This document shows positions 1 to 5,219 of a stretch of DNA of 5,219 bases, piece after piece. The notes below the pieces were generated by a model. It was not told where the DNA came from. It saw nothing but the letters and a program-made list of their open reading frames with translations, and searched no databases. Within the stretch, counting starts at the first letter, position 1; each line of letters starts with the position of its first letter. The stretch is from CAHJXF01 sp038240015. GTDB taxonomy: Bacteria; Pseudomonadota; Gammaproteobacteria; Burkholderiales; Burkholderiaceae_D. Position numbers and translations under genes: made by a program. Where the stretch lies: positions 1 through 5,219 of the forward strand of contig JBBSEF010000139.1 of assembly GCA_038240015.1 (NCBI GenBank), read 5' to 3'.

Positions 1-1619
1 CACCCAACGAAACCATACTTGCGGGTTCGTTGCTGGTTTCATCGATGAAGCGCTACAAGCGCATGCCCGATGTGGAGGCCGCCATCGTGACGATTGAATC
101 GCTCGAATCTTACGGCCATGCAGCACCGCATATTCGAGCGAATTGGAAAGTGGAAAACGGATACCACTTCGCGAGGCTCGGCGCGCTGGATACGGCACGC
201 ATCGCCTTTGAAAGCTGCTTGATGGTTGCGCACGAGAACGCTCTCCTGCAACCCAGAATCGCCGCGTGGATAGCGCTCGCGCGGCTCGAACTTAGCGTCG
301 CCGATACCGATCGGGCTCAAGAATATCTGCGAGAGCTTGATGGGATAGCGCCCGACCGTCTCGGCAAGCAGCGTGGTTGGATCATTCACCTCCAGGCTCG
401 GTTCGCCATGGCGACGGGAAATACTCTCCGCGCGCTTCAGCTTCTCGACTCATCGCAGAAAGTTATCCACGACGCGGGATTTCCCGATAGCGCGATGAAC
501 ATACTGGAGAAGGACCGCATTCAAATTCTGTACGCGTTGTCGAGATTCGCCGAGAGCGACGCTGTCGCGTTGCGTTTCGCCAAAACGTCCACCGCCGCGG
601 ACAATGAAACGGTGCGGGTCACCAATGCACTTCTAAATGCACATCGCCTTTGGCATTCGGACAGAAGGAAGGCGGAATCGCTTTTGGCCGACTCGATGAT
701 GCAGGCCGAGAAACTGAATTTGGCGAATTTCTTGCCGCTGTTGCCTACTGTCGCGGCGCAACTTGCCGCATACGCTCTTCAATTCAATGTCACCACAGAA
801 TTCATAAAACGCGTCATTCGGATAAGGCGTGTTCGGGCGCCAGTAGCAGCACCGGTGGCGTGGCCGTGGCACATTCGCGTCGATGTGCTCGGTGACTTTA
901 TACTCAAACGCGATGACAACCCGATCAGCTTTACGGGGAAAGCTCAACAGAAGCCGCTGGAGCTACTGAAATTTCTGGCTTGCGAACGTGGGATGATTGC
1001 TGATTTTCATTCCGTCGCGGCGGCGCTTTGGCCAGATGCAGAGGATGGTGCGGCACGAAAGAGTCTTGAAGTCACGATATCGAGGCTCCGCAAGTTATTG
1101 GACGACGATTCGCTCGTCATCGTTAAGGAAAGTCGCGTTTCGCTCGATCGGTCTCAAGTGTCATCGGATGCGATTGAGCTCATCGAAGTCTGCTCGGAGG
1201 CAGAATTCGCATTGGCCAATCAATACGATCCAATCGCGGTTGAGAATATGAGTCAGCGAATTTTGACGCTTTTCAAAGGTTTGCCGCTCGACAATGAAGA
1301 GCCTACTGCTTGGCGGGAGGGCGCGCGTGAGCGTTTCCGTAGTGCGTTTGTGCGTGCCGTGCGGTCGCTGGTGTCCTATTGGGATAAAGAGGGACGGGAC
1401 GACCGTTCCATAGCAATGATCGAATCTGCGATTGCACGAGAACCGTTGGCTGAAGGCCTTTACCAGTCGTTGATTCGTATTTACGTTCGATCCAATCAGG
1501 CGGCCGAAGCCATGCGTGTATATCGCCAATGTCGGCAAATGTTGTCTATTTTGATCGGTGCTACGCCATCGCTCGAAACCGAGCGATTGAAGGATTCAAT
1601 TCGCCTCCAAGGAGTCTAG
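1..1619 (+). CDS. C-terminal part of a large MalT/SARP-like transcriptional regulator (TPR-like helices, winged helix, BTAD); 5' end missing
   Basis: The reading frame is open from the left window edge (first full codon at base 3) to TAG at 1617-1619, so the gene starts outside the window; the TTG at 30 has no Shine-Dalgarno sequence and is not taken as the start. Numbering from that TTG, residues about 10-265 are alpha-helical with repeated Ala/Leu/Arg spacing, as in TPR or MalT-like helical arrays. Residues about 282-376 (about 870-1160) form an OmpR/SARP-type winged helix: a VLGDF strand, a KPLELLKFLA helix, an ALWPDAEDGAARKSLEVTISRLRKLL recognition region (331-357) and a SRVSLD wing. Residues about 384-527 match a bacterial transcriptional activator domain, ending in LYQSLIRIYV and AAEAMRVYRQC helices. 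Classical SARPs carry the winged helix at the N terminus; here it lies far downstream, as in MalT-like regulators that have an N-terminal ATPase. Whether such an ATPase exists here cannot be seen. It is expected to be a cytoplasmic DNA-binding regulator; its target is unknown. Confidence 0.
   Translation, partial: PNETILAGSLLVSSMKRYKRMPDVEAAIVTIESLESYGHAAPHIRANWKVENGYHFARLGALDTARIAFESCLMVAHENALLQPRIAAWIALARLELSVADTDRAQEYLRELDGIAPDRLGKQRGWIIHLQARFAMATGNTLRALQLLDSSQKVIHDAGFPDSAMNILEKDRIQILYALSRFAESDAVALRFAKTSTAADNETVRVTNALLNAHRLWHSDRRKAESLLADSMMQAEKLNLANFLPLLPTVAAQLAAYALQFNVTTEFIKRVIRIRRVRAPVAAPVAWPWHIRVDVLGDFILKRDDNPISFTGKAQQKPLELLKFLACERGMIADFHSVAAALWPDAEDGAARKSLEVTISRLRKLLDDDSLVIVKESRVSLDRSQVSSDAIELIEVCSEAEFALANQYDPIAVENMSQRILTLFKGLPLDNEEPTAWREGARERFRSAFVRAVRSLVSYWDKEGRDDRSIAMIESAIAREPLAEGLYQSLIRIYVRSNQAAEAMRVYRQCRQMLSILIGATPSLETERLKDSIRLQGV
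1609..1614 (+). promoter_or_regulatory. Ribosome binding site for the 199-residue exported protein
   Basis: AAGGAG lies inside the last codons of the upstream regulator gene, 7 nt before the ATG at 1622. This near-consensus site fixes the start at 1622. It rules out the ATG at 1529 in the same frame, which would overlap the regulator by 91 bp and place 31 non-hydrophobic residues before the signal peptide. Confidence 0.85.
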
Positions 1620-1621
1620 AA

Positions 1622-2221
1622 ATGATCGGAAAAACGATTCGAATGATGGCTGTCTGTGTTCTCATCCTTTCCGGCGGCGCGGCCGCTGCGCAGACGCTTT
1701 GTGACCGTCCGCTACATGCCAGTTGCGTTGTGCCGCAGTGGGGACAGATTGATCCCAGCGAAGACGACGGATCGTCTCCGAGCGGACTCAACAGGGGTGG
1801 CGAAAATAGTTCGGCCGCTGCAGTTAACATCCCTGCGCTAGATAGCGGTCGAATGGGCAACGGCGCCCATATCCAGCTTGCTCAGTTGCGCAAGCCGATG
1901 AATGTCTCGCATGCACCGAAGCTCTTGATTAGTGACGTGAAGAGATTCGACCGGGAGACGCAAGTCCTGGTCCGCGCCATCGAGCGCGCTACCTTCGACA
2001 AAGAAGGGAATCTGAAAACCGGCGAAGATCAGATCGAGCGCGCTGTTCAACCTTTGCGGGAAGCTTCAAAGGATCACCAATTGAATCTGTATATCAAAGT
2101 GCAGAGGAAATTAGGGGAGGCGGAGAATGCGGCGTTGATCAAGAAAGCTCGCTCCGTCAATGCGGTAATCAAAGAGGCCGTGTCGGATAGCTACGCTCGG
2201 AAAGAAGTACCGAACAGCTAG
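1622..2221 (+). CDS. Small exported protein of unknown function, coupled to the BTAD regulator
   Basis: I do not recognise this 199-residue protein. Residues 1-23 are a classical Sec signal peptide: a basic start (MIGKTIR), a hydrophobic core (about 9-17) and an AAA cleavage motif before Gln24. No lipobox is present, so a periplasmic or secreted soluble protein is expected. The mature part starts with two cysteines (C27, C35) that could form a disulphide, followed by a Gly/Ser/Asp/Asn-rich stretch likely to be disordered (about 44-82). The C-terminal half (about 100-195) is charged and mostly helical, rich in Lys, Glu, Arg and Ala. The ATG is 2 nt after the regulator stop and has a strong ribosome binding site, so the two are almost certainly cotranscribed; a strong terminator follows at once. 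The pairing suggests that the protein belongs to the process that the regulator controls, but this is inference from position only. Confidence 0.8.
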   Translation: MIGKTIRMMAVCVLILSGGAAAAQTLCDRPLHASCVVPQWGQIDPSEDDGSSPSGLNRGGENSSAAAVNIPALDSGRMGNGAHIQLAQLRKPMNVSHAPKLLISDVKRFDRETQVLVRAIERATFDKEGNLKTGEDQIERAVQPLREASKDHQLNLYIKVQRKLGEAENAALIKKARSVNAVIKEAVSDSYARKEVPNS

Positions 2222-2247
2222 TGGTGGAATCGAGAGTCCTCGGGGAC

Positions 2248-2273
2248 ACGCCGGCAATCGCCGGCGTTTTTTT
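2248..2273 (+). terminator. Rho-independent terminator of the regulator/exported-protein operon
   Basis: A perfect 8-bp GC-rich stem (ACGCCGGC at 2248-2255 pairing with GCCGGCGT at 2260-2267) with the 4-nt loop AATC is followed by an unbroken T run to 2273. It lies 26 nt after the stop of the exported-protein gene. There is no T run in the other direction, so it serves only the plus-strand genes. Confidence 0.9.
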
Positions 2274-2321
2274 GTGAGGTTCCGCTACTTTAGATCCGCC
2301 CTGCGCGTGCTTCTGATCCGA

Positions 2322-2343
2322 TTTACTCAAGGTAATGAGTAAA
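2322..2343. repeat. Inverted repeat 1 of a tandem pair (TTACTCA-N6-TGAGTAA), operator-like
   Basis: Arms TTTACTCA (2322-2329) and TGAGTAAA (2336-2343) are perfect reverse complements around the 6-nt spacer AGGTAA. The core 20-bp unit is 2323-2342. It has the same architecture as the next palindrome, with centres 22 bp apart, about two helical turns. Such spacing is common for dimeric regulators binding side by side. The binding protein is unknown, and there is no plausible gene start beside it. Confidence 0.7.
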
Positions 2344-2365
2344 ATTACTCAAGACCTTGAGTAAT
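2344..2365. repeat. Inverted repeat 2 of the tandem pair; operator-like, or a weak terminator hairpin for tag
   Basis: Arms ATTACTCAAG (2344-2353) and CTTGAGTAAT (2356-2365) are a perfect 10-bp palindrome with a 2-nt centre. The core unit 2345-2364 repeats the TTACTCA-N6-TGAGTAA design of its neighbour. It starts 28 nt downstream of the tag stop. Read on the minus strand, the hairpin is followed by only three further U residues, so it could be a weak terminator. The stem is AT-rich, and the same half-site recurs four times in alternating orientation, which favours protein recognition over simple termination. Confidence 0.7.
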
Positions 2366-2392
2366 GGGTCAGGCGGCGCATTCGATCGTTCA

Positions 2393-2983
2393 TTACGCCT
2401 CACGTCTGCTGTGTCTAAAGCACGTCACCAAATGATCATCGACCATACCGATCGCCTGCATGTACGCATAGACGATGGTCGAGCCGACGAACTTGAAGCC
2501 GCGCTCCTTGAGGTCGTTCGATAACGCGTCGGAAAGCTCGGTGCGGGCGGGGACGTCGGACGGTACTGACCACGCGCTGACGATCGGTTCGCCGCCTACC
2601 CAACTCCAGAGATAAGGCACGAGCCCTCCGAACTCTTCGCGCACACGAAGCAGCGCTTGCGCGTTGTTGATCGTCGCGGCGAGCTTCATTCGATTGCGAA
2701 CGATGCCGGCGTTGCCGAGCAGCCGCTCCATGTCCCGTTCGTCGTAGCGCGCGATCCGCTCCGCGTCCCACACCTCGAACGCTGCGCGATAGTTCTCTCT
2801 CTTGTTGAGGATCGTCTCCCATGACAAACCCGCTTGCGCGCCCTCCAGATTGAGCATCTCGAAGAGTTGCGTTTCGTCGGCGCAGGGCACGCCCCACTCG
2901 TGGTCGTGGTACGCGAGATAGAGCGGATTTGAGAGTCGAGCCCACCCACAGCGCGAGGGCAGCGACGTTTCGTTGGTCGTCAC
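2393..2983 (-). CDS. tag: DNA-3-methyladenine glycosylase I
   Basis: This 196-residue enzyme removes 3-methyladenine from alkylated DNA in the cytoplasm, the first step of base excision repair. It aligns from memory along its full length with E. coli Tag (187 residues). It keeps RCGW near the start, YHDHEWGVP, LFEMLNLEGAQAGLSWETIL, KRENYRAAF, RGFKFVGSTI and DDHLVTC. The zinc ligands of the family are present as C12, H26, H184 and C188. The base-pocket residues corresponding to E. coli Tyr16, Glu38 and Trp46 are Y25, E47 and W55. The GTG start at 2983 is chosen because it lies 11 codons before the conserved RCGW and overlaps the TGA of the TAXI gene in a GTGA junction; no good Shine-Dalgarno sequence is seen, so translation probably depends on coupling. 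In-frame codons further upstream code for residues unlike Tag and lie inside the TAXI gene. This family is usually constitutive, unlike adaptive AlkA. Confidence 0.96.
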   Translation of the reverse strand: MTTNETSLPSRCGWARLSNPLYLAYHDHEWGVPCADETQLFEMLNLEGAQAGLSWETILNKRENYRAAFEVWDAERIARYDERDMERLLGNAGIVRNRMKLAATINNAQALLRVREEFGGLVPYLWSWVGGEPIVSAWSVPSDVPARTELSDALSNDLKERGFKFVGSTIVYAYMQAIGMVDDHLVTCFRHSRREA

Positions 2984-4518
2984 GTCGCAGGCACGAGCGG
3001 CTCGCCCGGCGGTGCGGGCGGCGTGACGCCTGAGGGATAGGGATGAAAGTTCGCATCGCCCATCACTTTCGAGCGAACGCGATCGATATGCAGCTTCAAC
3101 GTATAGAGCTCGTCGGCGTAGGAGAGCGGTACGACGAGGCGATTGACCTTGGCTTCGATGTCGGCGAGTCGCGCCAGTTGCTTCGCGCGGCGCGCGCTTC
3201 GATCGCTCGAAGAGCGATCGGGACGTACATCCTTGTCCGTCTTCGACTGCGAGGCGGTCGCATCGGCAACCGCAGCCGCATCGACATCGTGTTCGACCTC
3301 GCGCAATTGTCCGTACCAGCGATACACGCGCGAGCGCACGCGCCACGTGTAGAGCGGCGGCAGGATGCGCGACAACGGGATCAGAAGCGCGAGTACCGGA
3401 ACGATGATGACCCACATGCGGTCGATCACGTTGGCCGCCCAGAACGGCAGATAACGCTGGAGGAAGGGCGTGCCGGATTTGTAGTAGCGCTCCGCCACCG
3501 GCGAGACCGGAATCTCGGTGTATTGATCGTTCGGAAACTCGCCCGCGCGACGAAACCAGCCGGGCCCGCCATGCACTTCGGCCGCCGCCTGCATCAGCAG
3601 TTCGACGATCGCCGGATGCGTGCTGGCCTTCGTCACCAGCGTCGCCGTTGGCGCGATCAGGTGCACGTCTTCGTGCGGAATGTCCTTCTCGAGCGCGACG
3701 ATGCCGCGCGGAAGCACGACGTGCGAGAGAAACGGAAAGCGCCGCGAATACGCTTCGGCCTGATCGAAGTTGAACAGCTTGATGCCGGGCGTCTGCAGCA
3801 ACATCTGGACCAGCGGCGTCTCGGGCGCGCTGACGAACATCACGGCGTCGAGCGACCCGTCGAGCAGCTTCACCACGGCGGGCGTGTCTTCGAGAAGCGA
3901 GACCGTGAGTTCGCTTTGCTCGACCCGATTGGCCTGGAACAGTTGACGCGCGAGGCGTGGGCCGCCGCTTCCCTTCGGCCCCACGTTCAAAGACAACCCG
4001 CGCAACTCGCTCAGTTGCGTCATCGCAGTGATCGCCGGCGGCTTTGCCCTGGGGCTCTTCGCGGGGCCTGTCTCGTCGCCCGCGACCGGCTTCACCTTGG
4101 CGAGCGCTCCCTCGCGATAAAAGATCCAGACGGGTTCCAGGAACAGGCTGCCAAGCGATACGAGCCCGCTGCGTTCGGCCTCTTCGTCGTTGGATGTTCC
4201 GCTCTGGATGAAAGCGACGTCGGCTTCAGTGCTTGCCTTGTTGAGTCCATGCAGATTCTGCATCGACCCCTCGGACGGTCGCATGACGACGTTGATGTGA
4301 TGGCGCGCGAGGATGGTCTTGTACTTGTGCGCGAAGTCTTCATATGCGCTGTTGTCGACACCGGTCGCGAGAACCACCGTGCCGGGCGGGGTGGGGTCGA
4401 TGGCGATGTACGCGACCCACAGCAACAGGCACACGAGCAGCAGCACCGGGCCGTAGGTCGTCAGCAGGTCGCGAACCGATACCAGGGAAAAGCGGAGGAG
4501 GCGGGGCATGAGTCGCAT
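2980..4518 (-). CDS. Membrane-anchored TAXI-family TRAP transporter solute-binding protein, without permease partners
   Basis: This 512-residue protein has an N-terminal membrane segment (about 24-41, VLLLVCLLLWVAYIAI). A periplasmic binding domain follows (about 47-355) with the TAXI features VVLATGVDNSAYEDFAHKY near its start, ADVAFIQSGT, LRGLSLNVGPKGSGGPRLARQLF and LLDGSLDAVMFVSAP. A second membrane segment (about 366-387, MWVIIVPVLALLIPLSRILPPLY) leads into a basic, helical cytoplasmic tail (about 392-495), then a proline-rich end. TAXI proteins normally deliver a solute (in some characterised cases glutamate or other dicarboxylates) to a DctQM-type permease, and ordinary ones are about 320 residues and soluble. 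Here the extra length is the two membrane segments, the tail and an Ala/Pro/Lys-rich insert (about 145-165). No permease gene is in the window, so transport or sensing is unproven. The ATG at 4518 has AAGG 6 nt upstream; the frame stays open further upstream to 4620, but that stretch overlaps the preceding gene. Confidence 0.88.
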   Translation of the reverse strand: MRLMPRLLRFSLVSVRDLLTTYGPVLLLVCLLLWVAYIAIDPTPPGTVVLATGVDNSAYEDFAHKYKTILARHHINVVMRPSEGSMQNLHGLNKASTEADVAFIQSGTSNDEEAERSGLVSLGSLFLEPVWIFYREGALAKVKPVAGDETGPAKSPRAKPPAITAMTQLSELRGLSLNVGPKGSGGPRLARQLFQANRVEQSELTVSLLEDTPAVVKLLDGSLDAVMFVSAPETPLVQMLLQTPGIKLFNFDQAEAYSRRFPFLSHVVLPRGIVALEKDIPHEDVHLIAPTATLVTKASTHPAIVELLMQAAAEVHGGPGWFRRAGEFPNDQYTEIPVSPVAERYYKSGTPFLQRYLPFWAANVIDRMWVIIVPVLALLIPLSRILPPLYTWRVRSRVYRWYGQLREVEHDVDAAAVADATASQSKTDKDVRPDRSSSDRSARRAKQLARLADIEAKVNRLVVPLSYADELYTLKLHIDRVRSKVMGDANFHPYPSGVTPPAPPGEPLVPAT

Positions 4519-4524
4519 GCGCGA

Positions 4525-4528
4525 CCTT
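4525..4528 (-). promoter_or_regulatory. Ribosome binding site deciding the TAXI start
   Basis: AAGG (minus strand) lies 6 nt before the ATG at 4518 and 15 nt before the next in-frame ATG at 4509, so 4518 is preferred. It sits in the 40-nt gap after the stop of the upstream gene, where no promoter is obvious. Confidence 0.6.
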
Positions 4529-4558
4529 GCGCGCGGCGGGTTGGCTTGAAATTCGCTG

Positions 4559-5219
4559 CTAGTGGCTGTGCGTCTCGCGCAGGCGCGCCACTTCGTCATC
4601 GACCACGCGACGAACCACATCGCGCATCGCGTCGGCCAGTTGCTCGCGCAGGTTGCCTTGCAGGCTCGCCAGAGCGGCTTCGAGTTCGGCGCGCAGCGTC
4701 TCTGCGATGCGCGCGTCGAGCTCGGTGTCGATGCGCGCCGACAGGTCGTTCAATATCGACTCGCGTACGCGCACGGCAAACGCGTCGTGATCGAAAGGCT
4801 CGGGCGTCGATGCATCGACCAGCGCACTCTCGTCGGTCGTGCTCTCGGTCGTCGTGCTCTCGGTCGTCGCGAGTTCATCCGTCGCGGGCTCATCGGTCAA
4901 TTCGGTTGCAGCCTCGAGCACCGCGGCAGCATCTTCCGGTACATCGTTCGCATCGTTCGCAGCCAGGCTCCGTTCGTGGCCGGTGGGCGCGGGAGTGCTC
5001 GACGTATCGCGCTCGACGGCCTGATCGGTTGGCCGCTGCGCGTCGATGGGGTCGGTGAATGGCTGCATCGACACATGCGTATCGGTCCGCATCAGCAATT
5101 GCGCATCGGGCACGTCATCGCGCGCGTCGTCGTGCACCACCGGCTGAATGGTCGGCGTCGTCAAGGCGACATAAGGCTCTATGGCACGCCGCGCGTCGGG
5201 GCCGATCACGAGTCGGTCG
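4559..5219 (-). CDS. Acidic Thr/Ser-rich protein, probably of the Burkholderia DUF2486 family; 5' end missing
   Basis: The frame is open from the right window edge to TAG at 4561-4559, so the true start is probably outside; the GTG at 5209 is only a possible start. Counting from it, residues about 10-80 are polar and rich in Asp, Thr, Pro and Gln. Residues about 80-140 are a low-complexity Thr/Glu/Ser/Asp segment with a short 5-residue repeat. Residues about 142-214 form long charged amphipathic helices of the type RVRESILNDLSARIDTELDAR, suited to coiled-coil pairing. There is no signal peptide or membrane segment in the visible part. This layout, a disordered acidic middle and a helical Arg/Asp/Glu/Ala end, recalls DUF2486, a family known from Burkholderia with no assigned function; the match is from memory and needs a profile search. 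It lies 40 nt upstream of the TAXI gene on the same strand and is probably cotranscribed with it and tag. Confidence 0.65.
   Translation of the reverse strand, partial: DRLVIGPDARRAIEPYVALTTPTIQPVVHDDARDDVPDAQLLMRTDTHVSMQPFTDPIDAQRPTDQAVERDTSSTPAPTGHERSLAANDANDVPEDAAAVLEAATELTDEPATDELATTESTTTESTTDESALVDASTPEPFDHDAFAVRVRESILNDLSARIDTELDARIAETLRAELEAALASLQGNLREQLADAMRDVVRRVVDDEVARLRETHSH
4826..4870 (-). repeat. 15-bp coding tandem repeat, two and a half to three copies
   Basis: Units 4841-4855 and 4856-4870 match at 14 of 15 bases, and 4826-4840 is a degenerate copy (11 of 15). The unit is a multiple of three, so copy-number change would keep the frame; it encodes the Thr-Thr-Glu-Ser-Thr type repeats in the disordered segment of the DUF2486-like protein. 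A smaller 9-bp doublet (4942-4959) lies in the same gene. Confidence 0.7.

Noticed and set aside
30..32. TTG as the start of the regulator
   Set aside because: The frame is open to the window edge, there is no ribosome binding site, and the preceding residues continue the helical pattern, so the gene is truncated by the window.
1994..2038. An EF-hand-like stretch in the exported protein (FDKEGNLKTGEDQ)
   Set aside because: The first, third and fifth loop positions fit calcium binding, but the conserved Gly, hydrophobic position and final Glu are missing, and there is only one copy.
2272..2295. Possible plus-strand promoter (TTGTGA with TACTTT or TTAGAT) after the terminator
   Set aside because: The spacing is 8 or 12 nt, far from the usual 16-18, and no gene follows.
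2335..2364. A nine-codon frame (MSKITQDLE) inside the palindromes
   Set aside because: AAGG lies only 2 nt before the ATG, too close for a ribosome binding site, and the frame is made of the repeated half-sites themselves. It could be a remnant of an autoregulated gene start, but nothing supports this.
2393..3415. A longer tag reading frame starting at 3415
   Set aside because: The extra N-terminal 144 residues are Arg-rich, overlap the TAXI gene in another frame and do not resemble Tag; homology begins just after the GTG at 2983.
3043..5058. A 671-codon open frame on the plus strand, antisense to the TAXI and DUF2486-like genes
   Set aside because: It is Arg/His/Ala-rich with no recognisable domain, and it mirrors well-supported minus-strand genes. 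Long antisense frames are common in GC-rich DNA.

Overview
The window looks like chromosomal DNA of a betaproteobacterium, most likely Burkholderia sensu lato (Burkholderia, Paraburkholderia or Caballeronia). This is inferred from the protein types on the minus strand, from their high GC, and from a secreted/regulator pair typical of accessory DNA in that group. No rRNA or other marker gene is present, so the genus stays an inference.

Layout: two convergent gene sets. On the plus strand (1-2221), the C-terminal part of a large MalT/SARP-like regulator (TPR-like helices, then an OmpR-type winged helix and a bacterial transcriptional activator domain) is followed 2 nt later by a gene for a 199-residue exported protein of unknown function. 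The pair ends in a clear intrinsic terminator (2248-2273). On the minus strand (5219-2393), three closely packed genes read leftward: a partial, acidic Thr/Ser-rich protein that resembles the Burkholderia DUF2486 family; a membrane-tethered TAXI-type TRAP solute-binding protein without any TRAP permease gene in view; and tag, DNA-3-methyladenine glycosylase I, whose GTG start overlaps the stop codon of the TAXI gene.

The convergent gap (2222-2392) holds the most unusual sequence: two tandem 20-bp palindromes of identical design (TTACTCA-N6-TGAGTAA), set 22 bp apart. They look like paired operator sites, but they lie between two gene ends rather than in front of a gene. They may instead fold as hairpins that end the tag transcript. 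Sampled rows of sequence run about 47-58% GC on the left and about 58-75% on the right, so the gap also marks a change in composition. This fits an acquired regulator/secreted-protein module next to a conserved chromosomal operon.

No tRNA, rRNA, CRISPR array, transposase or phage gene was seen. The window contains no demonstrably new system. The regulator plus exported-protein pair and the orphan paired palindromes are the parts least explained by known families.
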